Shown here one piece after another: positions 1 to 8,124 of a stretch of DNA of 64,000 nucleotides. The stretch's first letter is position 1. The number at the start of each line of letters is the position of its first letter. The notes under the pieces were generated by a model that saw only the letters and a list, made by a program, of their open reading frames with translations, was not told the DNA's origin and made no database searches. Position numbers and translations under genes: made by a program. Origin of the DNA: Pseudomonas japonica (GTDB taxonomy: Bacteria > Pseudomonadota > Gammaproteobacteria > Pseudomonadales > Pseudomonadaceae); the NCBI RefSeq assembly GCF_013522925.1, contig NZ_JAAMQU010000005.1, positions 310,001-374,000 on the forward strand. Direction: 5' to 3'.

Positions 1-1044
1 AAGCCCCTGGGCGTGGTGGCGGTCAGCCCCAACAACCTGATCTGCGCTCGGCTGGTCTCGCGGGACCCGCGCCTGGCCCTGGACAAGTCCCTGCTGGTGC
101 ACCGCCTCAACGTGGCCCTGTCCCTGCGCGAGCGTTTGTTCGACAAGCCCTATTACCGTCTGGTGTACGGGGATTCCGACCTGCTGCCCGGGCTGGTCGT
201 GGACCGTTTTGGCGACGTGCTCGTGGTGCAACTGGCCTCGGCCACCATGGAAGCTCACAAGGACGACGTGCTCGCTGCGCTCATCCAGGTGCTCAAGCCC
301 AGCGGCGTGCTGTTCAAGAATGATTCGTCGGCGCGGGATGCCGAGGGCCTGCAGCGCTACGTTGAAACGGTGTTCGGCGTGGTGCCGGAGTGGGTTGCAC
401 TCGAAGAGAACGGCGTGAAGTTCGAGGCCCCGGTGATGCAAGGGCAAAAAACCGGCTGGTTCTACGACCACCGCATGAACCGTGCACGCCTGGCGCCCTA
501 CGTCAAAGGCAAGCGGGTGCTGGACCTGTTCAGCTATATCGGCGGATGGGGTGTGCAAGCGGGTGCCTTCGGCGCCAGCGAAGTATTTTGCGTAGACGCC
601 TCGGCCTTTGCGCTCGATGGGGTAGAGCGCAACGCCGCGCTCAATGGTTTCGCCGAAAAGGTCACCTGCGTGGAAGGAGACGTGTTCGAAGCGCTCAAGG
701 AGCTGAAGGCCGCTGAAGAGCGCTTCGATGTGATCGTGGCGGACCCACCTGCGTTCATCAAGCGCAAGAAGGACCTGAAAAACGGTGAAGGCGCTTACCG
801 CCGCCTGAACGAACAGGCCATGCGCTTGCTGAGCAAGGACGGCATCCTGGTGAGCGCTTCCTGCTCGATGCACCTGCCCGAGGATGACCTGCAGAACATC
901 CTGCTCACCAGCGCACGCCACCTGGACCGTAATATCCAGCTGCTCGAGCGCGGTGGCCAGGGCCCAGACCACCCGGTTCACCCTGCCATTCCAGAAACCC
1001 GCTACATCAAGAGCATCACCTGTCGGCTATTGCCTAACAGCTGA
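1..1044 (+). CDS. rlmI: 23S rRNA cytosine methyltransferase, RlmI-like, 5' partial
   Basis: The reading frame is open from base 1, so the first ~50 residues (most of the PUA RNA-binding domain) lie outside the window; the GTGs at 13 and 16 are internal codons. The family transfers a methyl group from SAM to a cytosine of 23S rRNA in the cytoplasm. Visible are the SAM-binding motif DLFSYIGGWG, the acidic FCVDAS strand, VADPPAF of the catalytic region and the conserved SASCSMHL. The remaining length fits a protein of roughly 400 residues. It is followed by 254 bp with no convincing gene. RlmK/RlmL-type relatives are possible but the motif spacing fits RlmI best. Confidence 0.85.
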   Translation, partial: KPLGVVAVSPNNLICARLVSRDPRLALDKSLLVHRLNVALSLRERLFDKPYYRLVYGDSDLLPGLVVDRFGDVLVVQLASATMEAHKDDVLAALIQVLKPSGVLFKNDSSARDAEGLQRYVETVFGVVPEWVALEENGVKFEAPVMQGQKTGWFYDHRMNRARLAPYVKGKRVLDLFSYIGGWGVQAGAFGASEVFCVDASAFALDGVERNAALNGFAEKVTCVEGDVFEALKELKAAEERFDVIVADPPAFIKRKKDLKNGEGAYRRLNEQAMRLLSKDGILVSASCSMHLPEDDLQNILLTSARHLDRNIQLLERGGQGPDHPVHPAIPETRYIKSITCRLLPNS

Positions 1045-1298
1045 TCCGGGGCTTTTCTTTTCCCTTCAGATTTGGGGGTCTGGCCCCGGCCCTCTCGCCT
1101 CGTACAGCGACCATCCCCCTTTGTGACGTGGACGATTCGTCGTCCTAAGCACGTGATGGCGCCGTGGGGCGAGAGGGCCTCTCTTCAGTGACTTCGCTAG
1201 ATCGGCCGTTGTGCCAGAACTTTCCTACGCCACTCTACGCACCTGCTCGTCCGCGCTTCAGTTACGCTCAGAACTGCTTCGGAAATAGCGAGAGCCTT

Positions 1299-2489
1299 AT
1301 GGCGGCGATCAAGCCTGTTTTCATACTGCTGTTACTGATGTCCATGCTTGGCGTCTTCCCCATAGACGTCATCCTGCCCTCCATACCTGCGCTGGCCCGG
1401 CACCTGGGTACGCAAACGCAGTCGATCACTGCCAGCATCGGCTTGCTGACAGTGCTGGTGGCACTCGCTCAACTGGTAATCGGCCGGGCTTCGGACCGGT
1501 ACGGCCGCAAACCGTTGCTACTGGCCAGCCTCGTGGTAGCGATCGCAGGCTCGATCGGGTGTACCTACGCTCAAACCGCTACAGCCTTCCATGCCTGGCG
1601 CGCCATACAGGCCATCGGCTGCGGCGGTTTCGTGCTGGCGCATGCCCTGGTACAGGATTTGTTCGACGCCGAGCAGCGAACGCGCCAGCGGATCTGGCTC
1701 AGCACCGCCGGCGGTGTGTTTATTTCGATCTCGCCATTGTTTGGGGTATTTCTACAAACCCACGCCGGATGGCAGGGAAGCTTTTGGGTATTTGCACTGC
1801 TCGCAAGCCTGGCCATGCTGCTGTCGGCGAAGGCGTTGCCGAGCAGCGGCAAACGTCACAACTTCAGCACCAATGGAGACTCAACGCCTGCCAACCCGGT
1901 GCGTTTCAGCTGTGCCGCGGCCATCACCATGCTTGGCTTTGTCGCCCATTTCAGTTTCATCGTGTTGTCTCCAGTGGTCTTTCTGGAACTGCTCCAGACC
2001 CCTGCCAACCGCTACGGGCTGATCATGCTGTGCTACGGCGCTGCCTACCTGCTCGGTGGCATGCTCGCGGCAACTGTCGCACGGCGGGCCATGGAATTTA
2101 CCCAGATCCGCCTTGGGCTGGCGCTGATTGCGGTAGGCGGAGGCGCCATGGGCGCGGCTCATATGTTTACCAGTATTACCAGTGCAAGCCTGCTGGGCGG
2201 AGCGTGCCTGATGACCTGCGGCGTAACCTTGATGCGCCCCGCCGCAACCACGTTGGCCATGAATGCCCTCCCCGGCCGCTCAGGGAGTGCCGCGGCGGGT
2301 TTGAATGCAATGACGTTCATGGGTGGTGGGGTTATCAGCTTTCTGCTCGGCCTGATCGCCATCGAAGCCAGGTGGGTGTTGCCCACCACCTGGCTTGTGA
2401 TCAGCGGGCTAGGCTTCGCACTGTGCCGGGCGGCGGCAATGCAACCAACCCCCGCAGTTGGTGCCGCTACAGCTCCAGCACTTGAGTAG
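1299..2489 (+). CDS. MFS drug-resistance transporter, DHA1 (Bcr/CflA-like)
   Basis: Inner-membrane proton-driven exporter of about 396 residues with around 12 hydrophobic segments. The loop between helices 2 and 3 carries GRASDRYGRKP, the MFS signature. The N-terminal FPIDVILPSIPALARHL matches the DHA1 Bcr/CflA drug exporters (residues 16-33 and onward). The ATG at 1299 is chosen because a hydrophobic helix follows at once; the frame stays open to a GTG at 1164, but that would add 45 residues of non-membrane sequence. The substrate cannot be told. The 3' end overlaps convergent mgtE by 23 bp, so no terminator separates them. Confidence 0.8.
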   Translation: MAAIKPVFILLLLMSMLGVFPIDVILPSIPALARHLGTQTQSITASIGLLTVLVALAQLVIGRASDRYGRKPLLLASLVVAIAGSIGCTYAQTATAFHAWRAIQAIGCGGFVLAHALVQDLFDAEQRTRQRIWLSTAGGVFISISPLFGVFLQTHAGWQGSFWVFALLASLAMLLSAKALPSSGKRHNFSTNGDSTPANPVRFSCAAAITMLGFVAHFSFIVLSPVVFLELLQTPANRYGLIMLCYGAAYLLGGMLAATVARRAMEFTQIRLGLALIAVGGGAMGAAHMFTSITSASLLGGACLMTCGVTLMRPAATTLAMNALPGRSGSAAAGLNAMTFMGGGVISFLLGLIAIEARWVLPTTWLVISGLGFALCRAAAMQPTPAVGAATAPALE

Positions 2490-3795
2490 CGATCGCGAAA
2501 TACACCATCACACCGGCGGCGTCCGCAATCGAGGTGATCAAAGGTCCGCTGGCCGTGGCGGGGTCGAGCCGGAAGCGGCTGAGCAAAAACGGCAGGCTCA
2601 TACCAATTACGCTGCCCAGTATCACGATCAGCACCATGCTGGAGGCAACGATCAGGGCGATAGCAGGGCCGCCGCGCATTGCACCGAGCAACGCTACCGC
2701 CGCGGCCATGGTGAGGCCCAGCGCAAGGGCAACCATGCATTCACGCCCGAGTAGCTTGACCCAGTCCCGGAGCACCACCTCGCCCGTTGCAAGCGCACGC
2801 ACCATCAAGGTTGCCGACTGGGCGCCAGCATTGCCGCCGCTGTCCACTAGCAGTGGAAGGAAGAACACCAGGGCGATATGCGCCGCGATCACGTCCTCGA
2901 AGGCTGCGATCCCCGCGCCCGAGAACAGGTTGCCGAAGACCAGCAGAACCAGCCAAAGCACCCGCTTGCGGTACAGCAGCCCAACGGTAGCGTCACGCAG
3001 GTTACCAATGCGGGTCACAATGGAAGCGCCCTTGTGGAAGTCGTCGGTGGCTTCCACCACCATCACATCCATGGCATCGTCACAGGTAACGATCCCCACC
3101 AGCTCCTTGTCGTGATTGAGCACTGGCAGGGCCAGCAGGTCATAGTCGCTGATCAGCCGGGCGGCCTGTTCCTGAGGGGTATCGACCCAGGCGCTGACGA
3201 CCTGCCGCCGGGCGAGATCGGCAACCCGGGCTTCGGGATTTGCGAGCACCAGGTCGCGAAGCGACAGTACGCCCACAAGGCGCCGCTGCGCATCGACCAC
3301 ATAGGCCTGATAGATCGTTTCGGCATCGGGAGCGCTCTCGCGAAGCGAGGTGATGGCCTCGGTTACGCTCATGCCGGCGTCTACGGTGCAGTAGTCGCTG
3401 GTCATGATAGCCCCGGCTGTACCCTCCTCGTGGGCACATAGCCTGAGCAGATCGTCCCGCTTGGCCTGGGCAAGGGCAGCCAGCAGCGGAAGCCGCATGC
3501 CCTCGCCGAGCCGCTTGAAGAGGTCGGCCCGCTCGTCGGCGGACATGGCGCTCATCAATTGCGCCAGCTGTGCCCTGGGCATCAGCGCGGTGAGCGCCAC
3601 CTGGCGCGCCAGCGGCAGGTAGCCAAACACCTCCGCACGCTTGGCGAGGTCCACCTGGCCGAGGCTCTCAACCGCGGCGGTGGGTGTCATGAGGGCAAGG
3701 TAGCGGGCAATATCCGCCGCGAGCTGGGCTTTGGCAGCAACAGCATCGCCGGGAGGGCCAAGGGCCTGGGCAGGTGGGAATACGGTATCGGTCAT
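2467..3795 (-). CDS. mgtE: magnesium transporter MgtE
   Basis: Mg2+-gated Mg2+ channel of the inner membrane, 442 residues. Order of domains: N-terminal MgtE_N helical repeats (about 25-120), two CBS domains (about 125-250, including GVLSLRDLVLANP and VGIVTCDDAMDVM), then five membrane helices containing the pore signature PLLVDSGGNAGAQSATLMVRAL. In the family the cytoplasmic domains bind Mg2+ and close the channel when internal Mg2+ is high. The start ATG has GGAG 9 bases upstream, and that ribosome site lies inside a perfect 8-bp hairpin, so translation may be controlled by the leader. The 3' end overlaps the convergent MFS gene. Confidence 0.95.
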   Translation of the reverse strand: MTDTVFPPAQALGPPGDAVAAKAQLAADIARYLALMTPTAAVESLGQVDLAKRAEVFGYLPLARQVALTALMPRAQLAQLMSAMSADERADLFKRLGEGMRLPLLAALAQAKRDDLLRLCAHEEGTAGAIMTSDYCTVDAGMSVTEAITSLRESAPDAETIYQAYVVDAQRRLVGVLSLRDLVLANPEARVADLARRQVVSAWVDTPQEQAARLISDYDLLALPVLNHDKELVGIVTCDDAMDVMVVEATDDFHKGASIVTRIGNLRDATVGLLYRKRVLWLVLLVFGNLFSGAGIAAFEDVIAAHIALVFFLPLLVDSGGNAGAQSATLMVRALATGEVVLRDWVKLLGRECMVALALGLTMAAAVALLGAMRGGPAIALIVASSMVLIVILGSVIGMSLPFLLSRFRLDPATASGPLITSIADAAGVMVYFAIATQVLEL

Positions 3796-4007
3796 GGCAG
3801 TTCTCCGGGCGTGCAGCCGCAGGCCGGAGAACGCGCGGCACTATGCCGCTCGGCTCACCGGACCAGGCGGTGGCACGCCTGTGTCGAGCAGTTGAAGGTC
3901 AATGAACTGGAAGGGTCCATTCATGCAGGTCTCGGTTCACCGCATATGCGGCGGCGGCATAGTAGAAAACGAATGGCGGGAAGGCCACCCGACGGTGGGC
4001 TGCTGAA
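3796..4007 (-). promoter_or_regulatory. Folded 5' leader of mgtE with RBS-masking hairpin
   Basis: Read on the minus strand toward mgtE, this leader holds a run of inverted repeats. The palindrome CCGCATATGCGG is at 3940-3951. CAGGCG/CGCCTG (3864-3869/3876-3881) forms a 6-bp stem, and GCGGCA/TGCCGC (3835-3840/3844-3849) a 6-bp stem with a 3-base loop. TTCTCCGG/CCGGAGAA (3801-3808/3824-3831) is a perfect 8-bp stem whose start-proximal arm contains the ribosome-binding GGAG. Such a layout suits a riboswitch or other cis-acting leader. I do not recognise the known M-box Mg2+ sensor consensus. The fold is seen in the sequence; regulation is inferred. Confidence 0.45.
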
Positions 4008-4024
4008 ACGTTTCTCAGAAACGT
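4005..4024. promoter_or_regulatory. Overlapping palindromes GAAACGTTTC and ACGTTTCTcAGAAACGT
   Basis: A perfect 10-bp palindrome GAAACGTTTC (4005-4014) overlaps a perfect 17-base dyad (4008-4015 pairing with 4017-4024 around one base). It lies between divergent mgtE (start 3795) and ilvD (start 4276). The AT-rich core with GAAACG repeats resembles a LacI-type operator more than a terminator. No regulator is encoded nearby. Function is inferred only. Confidence 0.35.
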
Positions 4025-4275
4025 CCTACGCTTGCTTTCCTCTTTTGGAGGATCACGCCCGCTGTCAGCTATCCGGTTCCATCATCGCGCCAGCGGTGTA
4101 GAATCGGTCTATCCATCGCCAACATCCCCCGGCGGGTTTATGAGCCAGGCCTGAGCTTGCGGCGATCCCGCGAAGCCGATGGTCACTTCCGCGAAGGCCA
4201 GCCCAACGGCCGCCTCGCCCGGAACCGCACAAGGCTCGATCTTTCTGAAACCTGATTTGCCGCCCGGAGTGCTCC
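4025..4275 (+). promoter_or_regulatory. ilvD upstream region with -10-like TAGAAT
   Basis: About 250 bp lead to ilvD with no supported gene. TAGAAT at 4099-4104 is the best -10-like hexamer, preceded by TG, but there is no good -35 at 17 bases. It would leave a leader of about 165 bases. No leader peptide rich in branched-chain codons was found. Confidence 0.3.
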
Positions 4276-6114
4276 ATGCCTGACTACCGCTCGAAAACAT
4301 CCACACATGGCCGCAACATGGCCGGCGCCCGCGCCCTCTGGCGCGCCACGGGGATGAAGGACGACGACTTTAAAAAGCCGATCATCGCCATCGCCAACTC
4401 CTTTACCCAGTTCGTGCCTGGCCACGTGCACCTCAAGGACCTGGGCCAGCTGGTTGCCCGGGAAATCGAGCGCGCAGGTGGCGTGGCAAAGGAATTCAAT
4501 ACCATTGCCGTGGATGACGGCATTGCGATGGGCCATGACGGCATGCTGTATTCGCTGCCCAGCCGCGAAATCATCGCTGATTCCGTGGAATACATGGTCA
4601 ATGCGCATTGCGCCGATGCGATCGTCTGCATCTCCAACTGCGACAAGATCACCCCCGGCATGTTGATGGCTGCCCTGCGCCTGAACATCCCGGTGGTGTT
4701 CGTCTCCGGCGGGCCGATGGAAGCCGGCAAGACCAAACTGGCAAGCCACGGCCTTGACCTGGTCGACGCCATGGTGATCGCCGCCGACAGCTCTGCCTCG
4801 GATGAAAAGGTTGCCGAATACGAGCGCAGCGCCTGCCCTACCTGTGGCTCCTGCTCAGGGATGTTCACGGCCAACTCCATGAACTGCCTTACCGAAGCCC
4901 TGGGCCTGGCGTTGCCCGGTAACGGCTCGGTGTTGGCGACGCACTCCGACCGGGAGCAGCTGTTCCTGCGCGCCGGCCGTACTATCGTGGAGATCACCAA
5001 GCGGTATTACCTCGACAACGATGAGTCAGTGCTGCCTCGCAACATTGCCTCGTTCAAGGCCTTCGAAAACGCGATGACCCTGGACATCGCCATGGGCGGT
5101 TCCACCAACACCATCCTTCACCTGCTGGCGGCGGCTCAGGAAGCCGAGTTGCACTTCGACCTGCGCGACATCGACCGGTTGTCCCGCAAGGTACCGCAGC
5201 TGTGCAAGGTGGCGCCCAACACCCCCAAGTACCACATGGAAGATGTGCACCGCGCAGGCGGCATTTTCGGGATCCTTGGCGAGCTGGCGCGCGCCGAACT
5301 GCTGCATACCGATGTACCGACGGTGCACAGCCGCACCATGGCCGACGCCATCGCGCAGTGGGACATTACCCTCACCACCGACGAAGCCGTGCGGGAGTTC
5401 TACCGTGCCGGCCCTGCGGGCATTCCTACCCAGGTAGCGTTCAGCCAGAGCACCCGCTGGGAAACGCTCGACGACGACCGTGCAGAAGGTTGTATCCGCA
5501 GCCTCGACCACGCGTTCTCGCTGGAGGGTGGCCTGGCGGTACTCTACGGCAACCTTGCCCTGGACGGCTGCGTGGTGAAAACCGCGGGCGTGGACGAGTC
5601 CATCCATCGCTTCGAAGGGCGGGCGAAGATCTTCGAAAGCCAGGACAGCGCGGTACGTGGCATCCTGAATGACGAAGTCAGTGCCGGGGACGTGGTGATC
5701 ATTCGCTACGAAGGCCCCAAAGGGGGCCCGGGGATGCAGGAAATGCTATACCCCACGTCGTACTTGAAGTCCAAGGGGCTGGGCAAGGCTTGCGCCCTGC
5801 TCACCGATGGCCGCTTCTCCGGGGGTACCTCGGGCCTTTCCATCGGTCACGCCTCGCCTGAAGCTGCCGCCGGGGGCACCATTGCCCTGGCACGGGACGG
5901 CGACAAGGTACTGATCGACATCCCCAACCGCAGCATCAACCTGCTGGTGGACGACGCCGAGCTGGCCGCGCGGCGTACTGATCAGGAAGAAAAAGGCTGG
6001 AAGCCTGCTGAAGTTCGCCCGCGCAAGGTGACTACCGCGCTCAAGGCCTACGCATTGTTAGCCACCAGTGCCGACAAAGGCGCCGTTCGCGACAAGGCGT
6101 TGCTCGACGGCTGA
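4276..6114 (+). CDS. ilvD: dihydroxy-acid dehydratase
   Basis: Fe-S dehydratase of isoleucine/valine (and pantothenate) synthesis; it converts 2,3-dihydroxy-acids to 2-keto acids. It has 612 residues, the usual length. Cluster-ligand region: Cys122 in [10 protein letters not shown] and the [15 protein letters not shown] stretch with Cys187, Cys190 and Cys193. The Mg2+-binding ..[11 protein letters not shown] and the C-terminal [15 protein letters not shown], characteristic of IlvD/Edd proteins, are also present. Edd (6-phosphogluconate dehydratase) is excluded by the N-terminus and the IlvD-type [22 protein letters not shown] opening. CGGAGTGCTCC precedes the ATG. ilvA, another gene of the pathway, lies 15 kb away. 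Confidence 0.97.
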   Translation: MPDYRSKTSTHGRNMAGARALWRATGMKDDDFKKPIIAIANSFTQFVPGHVHLKDLGQLVAREIERAGGVAKEFNTIAVDDGIAMGHDGMLYSLPSREIIADSVEYMVNAHCADAIVCISNCDKITPGMLMAALRLNIPVVFVSGGPMEAGKTKLASHGLDLVDAMVIAADSSASDEKVAEYERSACPTCGSCSGMFTANSMNCLTEALGLALPGNGSVLATHSDREQLFLRAGRTIVEITKRYYLDNDESVLPRNIASFKAFENAMTLDIAMGGSTNTILHLLAAAQEAELHFDLRDIDRLSRKVPQLCKVAPNTPKYHMEDVHRAGGIFGILGELARAELLHTDVPTVHSRTMADAIAQWDITLTTDEAVREFYRAGPAGIPTQVAFSQSTRWETLDDDRAEGCIRSLDHAFSLEGGLAVLYGNLALDGCVVKTAGVDESIHRFEGRAKIFESQDSAVRGILNDEVSAGDVVIIRYEGPKGGPGMQEMLYPTSYLKSKGLGKACALLTDGRFSGGTSGLSIGHASPEAAAGGTIALARDGDKVLIDIPNRSINLLVDDAELAARRTDQEEKGWKPAEVRPRKVTTALKAYALLATSADKGAVRDKALLDG

Positions 6115-6125
6115 CACCCGCGTCA

Positions 6126-6154
6126 ATCAGGGCCGGCACTCGCCGCGCCCTGAT
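6126..6154. terminator. Hairpin between convergent ilvD and folA
   Basis: ATCAGGGC (6126-6133) pairs perfectly with GCCCTGAT (6147-6154) across a 13-base loop. It sits between the ilvD stop and the folA stop, where it could end transcription from both sides. No T-run follows on either strand, so it is only a candidate. Confidence 0.4.
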
Positions 6155-6672
6155 CAGCTCCCCGCCCGTTCCCATACTTCAAAGCTATAGGCTGGCGCTT
6201 CGCCTTCAGCCGGATTGCTCACATCCGAAACCTTCACCCACCCGGCTTGATCGAACGAGGGGAAATATGCGTCCCCCTTGGGCGAGGCTGCGACCCGGGT
6301 CAGGTACAGGCGGTCCGCGAATGGCAGCCCCAGCGCATAGAGCTGGGCACCGCCGATAAGCATCACCTCGTCTCCCCCTTGTTCTTTCGCCCAGGATTCC
6401 GCACGGGCAACGGCCGCCTCCAGGGACGCAAACACCTCGGCGCCTTCGAGGGCCAGCCCGGGTTGCCGGCTGACCACCAGGTTCAAGCGGCCGGGCAATG
6501 GCCGGCCGAGCGAGTCCCAGGTTTTACGGCCCATGATGATGGGCTTGCCCAAGGTGGTCGCCTTGAAATAGCGAAAATCCCCTGGCAAGTGCCAGGGCAT
6601 GCGGTTTTCGATACCGATCACGCCATTCTCGGCATGGGCGGCAATCAGGCTCAGGGTAAGGGTCTTTTTCAT
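6154..6672 (-). CDS. folA: dihydrofolate reductase
   Basis: Reduces dihydrofolate to tetrahydrofolate with NADPH; the target of trimethoprim. It has 172 residues. Diagnostic pieces: SLIAAHAENGVIGIENRMPWHLPGD near the N-terminus (M20-loop region, with the ENRMPWHLPGDF substrate site), IIMGRKTWDSLG (NADPH binding) and VMLIGGAQLYALGLP. The frame is open far upstream (to 7233), but ATG 6672 starts the conserved domain and matches the family length; the ribosome site is weak. It is divergent from the DUF2868 gene with an 81-bp shared upstream region. thyA, which regenerates dihydrofolate, is 6 kb away. Confidence 0.95.
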   Translation of the reverse strand: MKKTLTLSLIAAHAENGVIGIENRMPWHLPGDFRYFKATTLGKPIIMGRKTWDSLGRPLPGRLNLVVSRQPGLALEGAEVFASLEAAVARAESWAKEQGGDEVMLIGGAQLYALGLPFADRLYLTRVAASPKGDAYFPSFDQAGWVKVSDVSNPAEGEAPAYSFEVWERAGS

Positions 6673-6753
6673 GCCGGCGAGGATAGCAGAGCGATGCGGC
6701 TCCAGCAGCCACGGTGGGGTATGCTCAGCCCCTAACTCTTCACAGGAGTGTGC

Positions 6754-8124
6754 GTGAATACACTGGACACCCTTTGGCTGGCCGAGGCCATCAGCCTGCG
6801 CGAGCGGGAAACCGGCCCACTGGAGGACAGCGAAGCCAACCGCCAGGCTCGCCAGGCCGGCGCGGATTTCCCCAGCCGTTGGCAGGCGCGCGCCATTTGG
6901 CTGGCCGAGCGCGACGGCTTGGTGAGCGCCTTGAAACATTGGAAACACGGTGCGCGGCTGGGCTTGCTGGCCCTTGCTGCCTTGGCGGTAATCAGCGGTA
7001 TCGGCATGGCAGGCGCAGCCCTTGCTGGCGGGCCCCGGCCGGTCAACGTTTTCTGGGCAACGGGAAGCCTGCTGGGGCTGAACGTGCTGCTGTTGGCAGG
7101 TTGGTTGCTGGGTCTGGTAGCCGGGGGCGATCAGGGTTCCTGGCTGGGTCGCGCCTGGCTGAGCATTACCCAGTGCCTTGCGCGCGACGCCAAGGCGGCC
7201 CATTTGGGGGGCGCATTGCTGGTGATGCTGCATCGTGGTCGGCTGAACCGGTGGTTGTTCGGCGCAGTAATCAATGGGCTATGGTCCCTCTGCATGCTGG
7301 CCACCTTGACGACGCTGGTGCTGATGTTTGCCGCGCGCCGCTACGATTTCGTATGGGAAACCACGTTGCTGCACAGCGATGCCTTCGTGAACCTGACCGT
7401 GCTGCTTGGAAGCCTTCCAGCCTGGCTGGGCTTTCCCGTACCCGATCCTGAACTCGTCCGCGCCAGCGGCAACGGCCCGGCCGGCTTCGATGGCGCCCGA
7501 CAGGCCTGGGCAGGATGGTTGATGGGTGTGGTCATTTGTTACGGCCTGCTGCCGCGTGCACTCCTAGCGCTCAACTGCTGGGGGTGCTGGCGACGAGGTG
7601 TGGCACGCCTGGCGCCTGAGCTGGACACCCCTGAGGCGCTGGCCTTGCGGGAACGGTTGATGCCCTCTGCCGAGCCGCTGGGCGTGACCGACCGGCCAGC
7701 CGAGCCCGGCTGGGTGGCGGCGGCCCCGATGCAGGTAAGCCTGGGTAGCGGAAGCGTAATAGCCGGCATCGAACTGGATGGCGATTTGCCTTGGCCTCCT
7801 GTGGCGGGAACCCTCATGCGCGATGCGGGCATTCTTGATGACAGGGCGTCACGCCAGCGCTTGCTAGAGGCGTTGGCCGCACAACCGGCAGAGCGCTTGC
7901 TCCTGGTGTGCGACCCCCGCCGCTCACCTGACCGGGGCACGCGGGCGCTGCTTTCTGAACTGGCGCGCAACGCGCACGAGACCCGCGTGTGGTTGATGCC
8001 CCCACCCTCGGGCGAGGCGTGCAGCCCCTCACGGTTGGCGGCGTGGCAAGAAGCACTGGATGATCTGAAATTGCCAGGGGAGATCAGTTTCCCGTCTGGC
8101 TGGCTGGAGCCTGCCGATGCCTGA
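6754..8124 (+). CDS. DUF2868 membrane protein
   Basis: 456-residue protein of unknown function, DUF2868 family. A GTG at 6754 is taken as start because AGGAG (6744-6748) stands five bases before it; the GTG at 6748 overlaps that site. The N-terminal ~60 residues are soluble, followed by hydrophobic segments near residues 70-90, 100-125, 165-190 and 245-270, then a ~170-residue cytoplasmic-looking region containing LLLVCDPRRSPDRGTRALL, reminiscent of a nucleotide-fold strand. Its last 8 bases overlap the start of the next gene, a GTPase (ATGCCTGA), so the two are probably co-translated and work together. No biochemical role is known to me. Confidence 0.8.
   Translation: MNTLDTLWLAEAISLRERETGPLEDSEANRQARQAGADFPSRWQARAIWLAERDGLVSALKHWKHGARLGLLALAALAVISGIGMAGAALAGGPRPVNVFWATGSLLGLNVLLLAGWLLGLVAGGDQGSWLGRAWLSITQCLARDAKAAHLGGALLVMLHRGRLNRWLFGAVINGLWSLCMLATLTTLVLMFAARRYDFVWETTLLHSDAFVNLTVLLGSLPAWLGFPVPDPELVRASGNGPAGFDGARQAWAGWLMGVVICYGLLPRALLALNCWGCWRRGVARLAPELDTPEALALRERLMPSAEPLGVTDRPAEPGWVAAAPMQVSLGSGSVIAGIELDGDLPWPPVAGTLMRDAGILDDRASRQRLLEALAAQPAERLLLVCDPRRSPDRGTRALLSELARNAHETRVWLMPPPSGEACSPSRLAAWQEALDDLKLPGEISFPSGWLEPADA

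Noticed and set aside
3796..4024. M-box (ykoK) Mg2+ riboswitch upstream of mgtE
   Set aside because: The conserved M-box blocks could not be matched; kept only as an unspecified structured leader.
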